Source: Closterium sp. NIES-65 (taxonomy: Eukaryota > Streptophyta > Zygnematophyceae > Desmidiales > Closteriaceae). Taken from it: a stretch of DNA of 64,000 bases. The notes beneath the pieces were generated by a model. It saw nothing but the letters and a program-made list of their open reading frames with translations. It did no database searches and was not told the DNA's origin. Position numbers and translations under genes: made by a program. Within the stretch, counting starts at the first letter, position 1. Each line of letters opens with the position of its first letter. The stretch spans positions 326,001-390,000 of the forward strand of contig CANXME010002190.1 of the NCBI GenBank assembly GCA_948144175.1, in the 5' to 3' direction. Positions 57,401-64,000 of the stretch are shown piece by piece.

Positions 57401-60400
57401 CACCGTGTGTTCAACCCACCGTGTGTTCAACCCACAGTATGTTAAACCTACCGTGTCTTCAACCAACCGTGTGTTCAACCCACCGTGTGTTCAACCCACT
57501 GTGTGTTAAACGTACCGTGTGTTAAACCCACCGTGTGTTCAACCCACCGTGTGTTCAACCCACCGCATATTCAACCCACCGTGTGTTAAACCCACCGTGT
57601 GTTAAACCCACCGTGTGTTAAACCCACCGTGTGTAAAACCCACCGTGTGTTCAACCCACCGTGTGCTAAACCCACCGTGTGTTAAACCCACCGTGTGTTA
57701 AACCCACCGTGTGTTCAACCCACAGTGTGTTCAACCCACCGTGTGTTCAACCCACCATGTGTTCAACCCACCGTGTGTTCAACCCACTGTGTGTTCAACC
57801 CACCGTGTGTTCAACCCACCGTGTGTTAAACCCACCGCGTGTTAAATGCACTGTGTGTTAAACCCACCGTGTGTTAAACCCACCGTGTGTTCAACCCACC
57901 GTGTGTTAAACCCACCGTGTGTTCAACCCACCGTGTGTAAAGACCACCGTGTGTTCAACCCACCGTGTGTTCAACCCACTGTGTGTTAAACCTACCGTGT
58001 CTTCAACCCACCGTGTGTTAAACCCACCGTGTGTTAAACCCACCGTGTGTTAAACCCACTGTGTGTTCAACCCACCGTGTGTTCAAACCACCGTGTGTTA
58101 AACCCACCGTGTGTTAAACCCACCGGTTGTTAAACCCACCGTGTGTTAAACCCACCGTGTGTTAAACCCACCATGTGTTCATCACACCGTGTGTTCAACC
58201 CACCGTGTGTTCAACCCACCGTGTGTTTAACCTACCGTGTGTTCAACCCACCGTGTGTTCAACCCACCGTGTGTTCAACCCACCGTGTGTTCAACCCATT
58301 GTGTGTTCAACCCACCGTGTGTTAAACCTACCGTGTGTTCAACCCACCGTGTGTTCAACCCACCGTGTGTTCAACCCACCGTGTGTTCAACCCACCGTGT
58401 GTTCAGCCCACCGTGTGTTCAACACACCGTGTGTTCAACCCACCGTATATTCAACCCACCCTGTGTTCAAATCACCGTGTGTTCAACCCACCGTGTGTTA
58501 AACCTACCGTGTGTTCAACCCACCGTGTGTTCAACCCACCGTGTGTTCAATCCACGGTGTGTTCAACCCACCGTGTGTTCAACCCACAGTGTGTTAAACC
58601 TACCGTGTCTTCAACCAACCGTGTGTTATACCCACCGTGTGTTCAACCCACTGTGTGTTATACGTACCGTGTGTTAAACCCACCGTGTGTTCAACCCACC
58701 GTGTGTTCAACCCACCGGATGTTCAACCCACCGTGTGTTAAACCCACCGTGTGTTAAACCCACCGTGTGTTAAACCCACCGTGTGTTCAACCCACCGTGT
58801 GCTAAACCCACCGTGTGTTAAACCCAACGTGTGTTAAACCCACCCTGTGTTAAACCCACCGTGTGTTCAACCCACCGTGTGTTAAACCCACCGTGTGTTA
58901 AACCCACCGTGTGTTAAACCCACCGGTTGTTAAACCCACCGTGTGCTAAACCCACCGTGTGTTAAACCCACCATGTGTTCATCACACCGTGTGTTCAACC
59001 CACCGTGTGTTCAACCCACTGTGTGTTCAACCCACCGTGTGTTCAACCCACCGTGTGTTCAACCCACCGTGTGTTCAACCCACCGTGTATTAAACCTACC
59101 GTGTGTTCAACCCACCTTGTGTTCAACCCACCGTGTGTTCATCACACCGTGTGTTCAACCCACCGTGTGTTCAACCCACCGTGTGTTCAACCCACCGTGT
59201 GTTCAACCCACCGTGTGTTCAACCCACCGTGTGTTCAACCCACCGTGTATTAAACCTACCGTGTGTTCAACCCACCGTGTGTTCAACCCACCGTGTGTTC
59301 AACCCACCGTGTGTTCAACCTACCGTGTGTTCAACCCACCGTGTGTTCAACCCACCGTGTGTTCAACCCACCCTGTGTTCAACCCACCGTGTGTTCAACC
59401 CACTGTGTGTTAAACCTACCGTGTGTTCAACCCACCGTGTGTTCAACCCACCGTGTGTTAAACCCACCGTGTGTTCAACCCACCGAGTGTTCAACCCACC
59501 GCATGTTCAACCCACCGTGTGTTCAACCAACCGTGTGTTAAACCCACTGTGTGTTCAACCCACCGTGTGTTAAACCCATCGTGTGTTCAACCCACCGTGT
59601 GCTAAACCCACCGTGTGTTAAACCCACCGTGTGTTAAACCCACCGTGTGTTAAACCCACCGTGTGTTCAACCCACCGTGTGTTCAACCCACCGTGTGTTC
59701 AACCCACCGTGTGTTCAACCCACCGTGTGTTCAACCCACCGTGTGTTCAACCCACCGTGTGTTCAACCCACCGCGTGTTAAATGCACTGTGTGTTAAACC
59801 CACCGTGTGTTAAACCCACCGTGTGTTCAACCCACTGTGTGTTCAACCCACCGTGTGTTCAAACCACCGTGTGTTAAACCCACCGTGTGTTCAACCCACC
59901 GTGTGTTAAACCCACCATGTGTTCAACCCACCGTGTGTTCAACCCACCGTGTGTTAAACCTACCGTGTGTTCAACCCACCGTGTGTTCAACCCACCGTGT
60001 GTTCAACACACCGTGTGTTCAACCCACCGTGTATTCAACCCACCCTGTGTTCAAATCACCGTGTGTTCAACCCACCGTGTGTTAAACCTACCGTGTGTTC
60101 AACCCACCGTGTGTTCAACCCACCGTGTGTTCAACCCACCGTGTGTTCAACCCACCGTGTGTTCAACCCACAGTATGTTAAACCTACCGTGTCTTCAACC
60201 AACCGTGTGTTCAACCCACCGTGTGTTCAACCCACTGTGTGTTAAACGTACCGTGTGTTAAACCCACCGTGTGTTCAACCCACCGTGTGTTCAACCCACC
60301 GCATGTTCAACCCACCGTGTGTTAAACCCACCGTGTGTTAAACCCACCGTGTGTTAAACCCACCGTGTGTAAAACCCACCGTGTGTTCAACCCACCGTGT

Positions 60401-63400
60401 GCTAAACCCACCGTGTGTTAAACCCACCGTGTGTTAAACCCACCGTGTGTTCAACCCACAGTGTGTTCAACCCACCGTGTGTTCAACCCACCATGTGTTC
60501 AACCCACCGTGTGTTCAACCCACTGTGTGTTCAACCCACCGTGTGTTCAACCCACCGTGTGTTAAACCCACCGCGTGTTAAATGCACTGTGTGTTAAACC
60601 CACCGTGTGTTCAACCCACCGTGTGTTATACCCACCGTGTGTTCAACCCACCGTGTGTAAAGACCACCGTGTGTTCAACCCACCGTGTGTTCAACCCACT
60701 GTGTGTTAAACCTACCGTGTCTTCAACCCACCGTGTGTTAAACCCACCGTGTGTTAAACCCACCGTGTGTTAAACCCACTGTGTGTTCAACCCACCGTGT
60801 GTTCAAACCACCGTGTGTTAAACCCACCGTGTGTTAAACCCACCGGGTGTTAAACCCACCGTGTGTTAAACCCACCGTGTGTTAAACCCACCATGTGTTC
60901 ATCACACCGTGTGTTCAACCCACCGTGTGTTCAACCCACCGTGTGTTTAACCTACCGTGTGTTCAACCCACCGTGTGTTCAACCCACCGTGTGTTCAACC
61001 CACCGTGTGTTCAACCCATTGTGTGTTCAACCCACCGTGTGTTAAACCTACCGTGTGTTCAACCCACCGTGTGTTCAACCCACCGTGTGTTCAACCCACC
61101 GTGTGTTCAACCCACCGTGTGTTCAGCCCACCGTGTGTTCAACACACCGTGTGTTCCACCCACCGTATATTCAACCCACCCTGTGTTCAAATCACCGTGT
61201 GTTCAACCCACCGTGTGTTAAACCTACCGTGTGTTCAACCCACCGTGTGTTCAACCCACCGTGTGTTCAATCCACGGTGTGTTCAACCCACCGTGTGTTC
61301 AACCCACAGTGTGTTAAACCTACCGTGTCTTCAACCAACCGTGTGTTATACCCACCGTGTGTTCAACCCACTGTGTGTTATACGTACCGTGTGTTAAACC
61401 CACCGTGTGTTCAACCCACCGTGTGTTCAACCCACCGGATGTTCAACCCACCGTGTGTTAAACCCACCGTGTGTTAAACCCACCGTGTGTTAAACCCACC
61501 GTGTGTTCAACCCACCGTGTGCTAAACCCACCGTGTGTTAAACCCACCGTGTGTTAAACCCACCCTGTGTTAAACCCACCGTGTGTTCAACCCACCGTGT
61601 GTTAAACCCACCGTGTGTTAAACCCACCGTGTGTTAAACCCACCGGTTGTTAAACCCACCGTGTGCTAAACGCACCGTGTGTTAAACCCACCATGTGTTC
61701 ATCACACCGTGTGTTCAACCCACCGTGTGTTCAACCCACTGTGTGTTCAACCCACCGTGTGTTCAACCCACCGTGTGTTCAACCCACCGTGTGTTCAACC
61801 CACCGTGTATTAAACCTACCGTGTGTTCAACCCACCTTGTGTTCAACCCACCGTGTGTTCATCACACCGTGTGTTCAACCCACCGTGTGTTCAACCCACC
61901 GTGTGTTCAACCCACCGTGTGTTCAACCCACCGTGTGTTCAACCCACCGTGTGTTCAACCCACCGTGTATTAAACCTACCGTGTGTTCAACCCACCGTGT
62001 GTTCAACCCACCGTGTGTTCAACCCACCGTGTGTTCAACCTACCGTGTGTTCAACCCACCGTGTGTTCAACCCACCGTGTGTTCAACCCACCCTGTGTTC
62101 AACCCACCGTGTGTTCAACCCACTGTGTGTTAAACCTACCGTGTGTTCAACCCACCGTGTGTTCAACCCACCGTGTGTTAAACCCACCGTGTGTTCAACC
62201 CACCGTGTGTTCAACCCACCGCATGTTCAACCCACCGTGTGTTCAACCAACCGTGTGTTAAACCCACCGTGTGTTCAACCCACCGTGTGTTAAACCCATC
62301 GTGTGTTCAACCCACCGTGTGCTAAACCCACCGTGTGTTAAACCCACCGTGTGTTAAACCCACCGTGTGTTAAACCCACCGTGTGTTCAACCCACCGTGT
62401 GTTCAACCCACCGTGTGTTCAACCCACCGTGTGTTCAACCCACCGTGTGTTCAACCCACCGTGTGTTCAACCCACCGTGTGTTCAACCCACCGCGTGTTA
62501 AATGCACTGTGTGTTAAACCCACCGTGTGTTAAACCCACCGTGTGTTCAACCCACTGTGTGTTCAACCCACCGTGTGTTCAAACCACCGTGTGTTAAACC
62601 CACCGTGTGTTCAACCCACCGTGTGTTAAACCCACTGTGTGTTAAACCCACCGTGTCTTCAACCCACCGTGTGTTAAACCCACCGTGTGTTAAACCCACC
62701 GTGTGTTAAACCCACCGTGTGTTAAACCTACCGTGTGTTCAACCCACCGTGTGTTCAACCCACCGTGTGTTCAACCCACCGTGTGTTCAACCCATTGTGT
62801 GTTCAACCCACCGTGTGTTAAACCTACCGTGTGTTCAACCCACCGTGTGTTCAACCCACCGTGTGTTCAACCCACCGTGTGTTCAACCCACCGTGTGTTC
62901 AGCCCACCGTGGGTTCAACACACCGTGTGTTCAACCCACCGTATATTCAACCCACCCTGTGTTCAAACCACCGTGTGTTCAACCCACCGTGTGTTAAACC
63001 TACCGTGTGTTCAACCCACCGTGTGTTGAACCCACCGTGTGTTCAATCCACCGTGTGTTCAACCCACCGTGTGTTCAACCAACAGTGTGTTAAACCTACC
63101 GTGTCTTCAACCAACCGTGTGATATACCCACCGTGTGTTCAACCCACTGTGTGTTAAACGTACCGTGTGTTAAACCCACCGTGTGTTCAACCCACCGTGT
63201 GTTCAACCCACCGGATGTTCAACCCACCGTGTGTTAAACCCACCGTGTGTTAAACCCACCGTGTGTTCAACCCACCGTCTGTTCAACCCACCGTGTGTTC
63301 AACCAACCGTGTGTTCAACCCACCGTGTGCTAAGCCCACCGTGTGTTAAACCCACCGTTTGTCAAACCCACCGTGTGTTAAACCCACCGTGTGTTAAACC

Positions 63401-64000
63401 CACCGTGTGTTAAACCCACCGTGTGTTAAACCCACCGTGCGTTCAACCCACCGTGTGTTCAACCCACCGTGTCTTCAACCCACCGTATGCTAAACCCAAC
63501 GTGTGTTAAACCCACCGTGTGTTAAACCCACCGTGTGTTAAACCCACCGTGTGTTAAACCCACCGTGTGTTAAACCCACCGTGTGTTCAATCCACCGTGC
63601 TTTAAACCCACCGTGTGTTAAACCCACCGTGTGTTCAATCCACCGTGTGTTAAACCCACCGTGTGTTAAACCCACCGTGTGTTAAACCCACCGTGTGTTG
63701 AACCCACCGTGTGTTAAACCCACCGTGTGTTAAACCCACCGTGTGTTAAATCCACCGTGTGTTAAACCCACCGTGTGTTAAACCCACCGTGTGTTAAAGC
63801 CACCGTGTGTTAAACCCACCGTGTGTTAAACCCACCGTGTGTTAAACCCACCGTGTGTTAAACCCACCGTGTGTTAAACCCACCGTGTGTTAAACCCACC
63901 GTGTGTTAAACCCGCCGTGTGTTAAACCCACCGTGTGTTAACCCCACCGTGTGTTCAACCCACCGTGTGTTAAACCCACCGTGTGTTAAACCCGCCGTGT
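51457..64000. repeat. S1 satellite array, 16-bp unit (right block)
   Basis: About 780 copies of the S1 unit, mainly CCACCGTGTGTTCAAC mixed with TTAAAC, and few CCTACC or GCG units compared with the left block. Because TTCAAC lacks the TAA stop, chance open frames reach 156 codons, all with the same 16-residue repeat and GTG/TTG starts. The last ~600 bp are nearly pure CCACCGTGTGTTAAAC. The array runs off the window end. Confidence 0.97.
51550..62710 (+). repeat. Nested direct duplications in right S1, all offsets multiples of 16 bp
   Basis: Marker series recur at exact spacings: 51561/56761, 52943/58143 and 53743/58943 at 5,200 bp (325 units); 58143/60863, 58943/61663 and 59807/62527 at 2,720 (170 units); 51839/55455 at 3,616 (226); 55455/57039 at 1,584 (99); 54783/56591 at 1,808 (113); 57679/60415 at 2,736 (171). 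Rare markers used include TTCATCACACC, TTCAAATCACC, AAATGCACTG and CCGGTTGTTAAAC. The array has grown by segmental copying with no indel that breaks the unit register. Confidence 0.88.

Noticed and set aside
51457..64000. 156-codon repetitive open frames in right S1
   Set aside because: Same cause: TTCAAC units lack the TAA stop. Overlapping frames encode the same peptide, with no ATG start and no flanking gene signals.
1..64000. CRISPR-like arrays
   Set aside because: Units are contiguous with no unique spacers, periods are 16 and 31 bp, and the context is eukaryotic.

Overview
This window is eukaryotic, almost entirely non-genic satellite DNA, with one full-length LTR-type retrotransposon and one short non-autonomous DNA element inside the arrays. 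I see no host protein gene, rRNA, tRNA or CRISPR array. Host inference: the retroelement is a Ty3/gypsy-type element carrying a C5 cytosine methyltransferase (DNMT) domain. From memory, retrotransposons that captured DNMTs were reported in dinoflagellates and in charophyte (streptophyte) algae (de Mendoza et al. 2018). The gypsy-type pol and the long minisatellite arrays make a charophyte alga my best guess, but the window has no host gene to confirm it.

Layout. 1-24092: satellite S1, a 16-bp unit (CCACCGTGTGTTAAAC, with common variants CCTACC, TTCAAC and GCGTTCAAC), with several superimposed larger duplications. 24093-24350: a 258-bp MITE-like element with imperfect terminal inverted repeats, inserted at a TTAA of an S1 unit. 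24351-25266: S1 resumes. 25267-28189: satellite S2, a 31-bp unit. 28190-36190: an 8,001-bp retrotransposon inserted into S2 with a 4-bp AGAA duplication. 36191-49925: S2 resumes, with kilobase-scale duplications including a 3.87-kb tandem pair. 49926-51456: satellite S3, a 16-bp unit (GGCGCCTATCTCTAGG). 51457-64000: S1 again, in a TTCAAC-rich flavour, with large direct duplications whose offsets are all multiples of 16 bp.

The retroelement encodes one long polyprotein frame (28803-35174): Gag with CCHC knuckles, retropepsin, a C5-DNMT domain with recognisable motifs I, IV, VI and VIII, an acidic linker, reverse transcriptase, RNase H and a DDE integrase. The frame is interrupted only by one TGA in gag. 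The ends are unusual: the repeats are arranged A1 - coding - B1 - A2 - B2. The 585-bp A copies differ at 7 sites (about 1.2 percent), and a second copy of the 3' internal segment (B) lies outside the right A repeat. The target duplication flanks A1 and B2, not A1 and A2. This split-direct-repeat arrangement resembles PAT/Ngaro-type DIRS elements, yet pol carries a DDE integrase. It is the most unusual thing in the window.

The three satellites join one another in phase at short shared motifs. Each unit has a CpG whose common variants are TpG or CpA, as expected if the arrays are cytosine-methylated.
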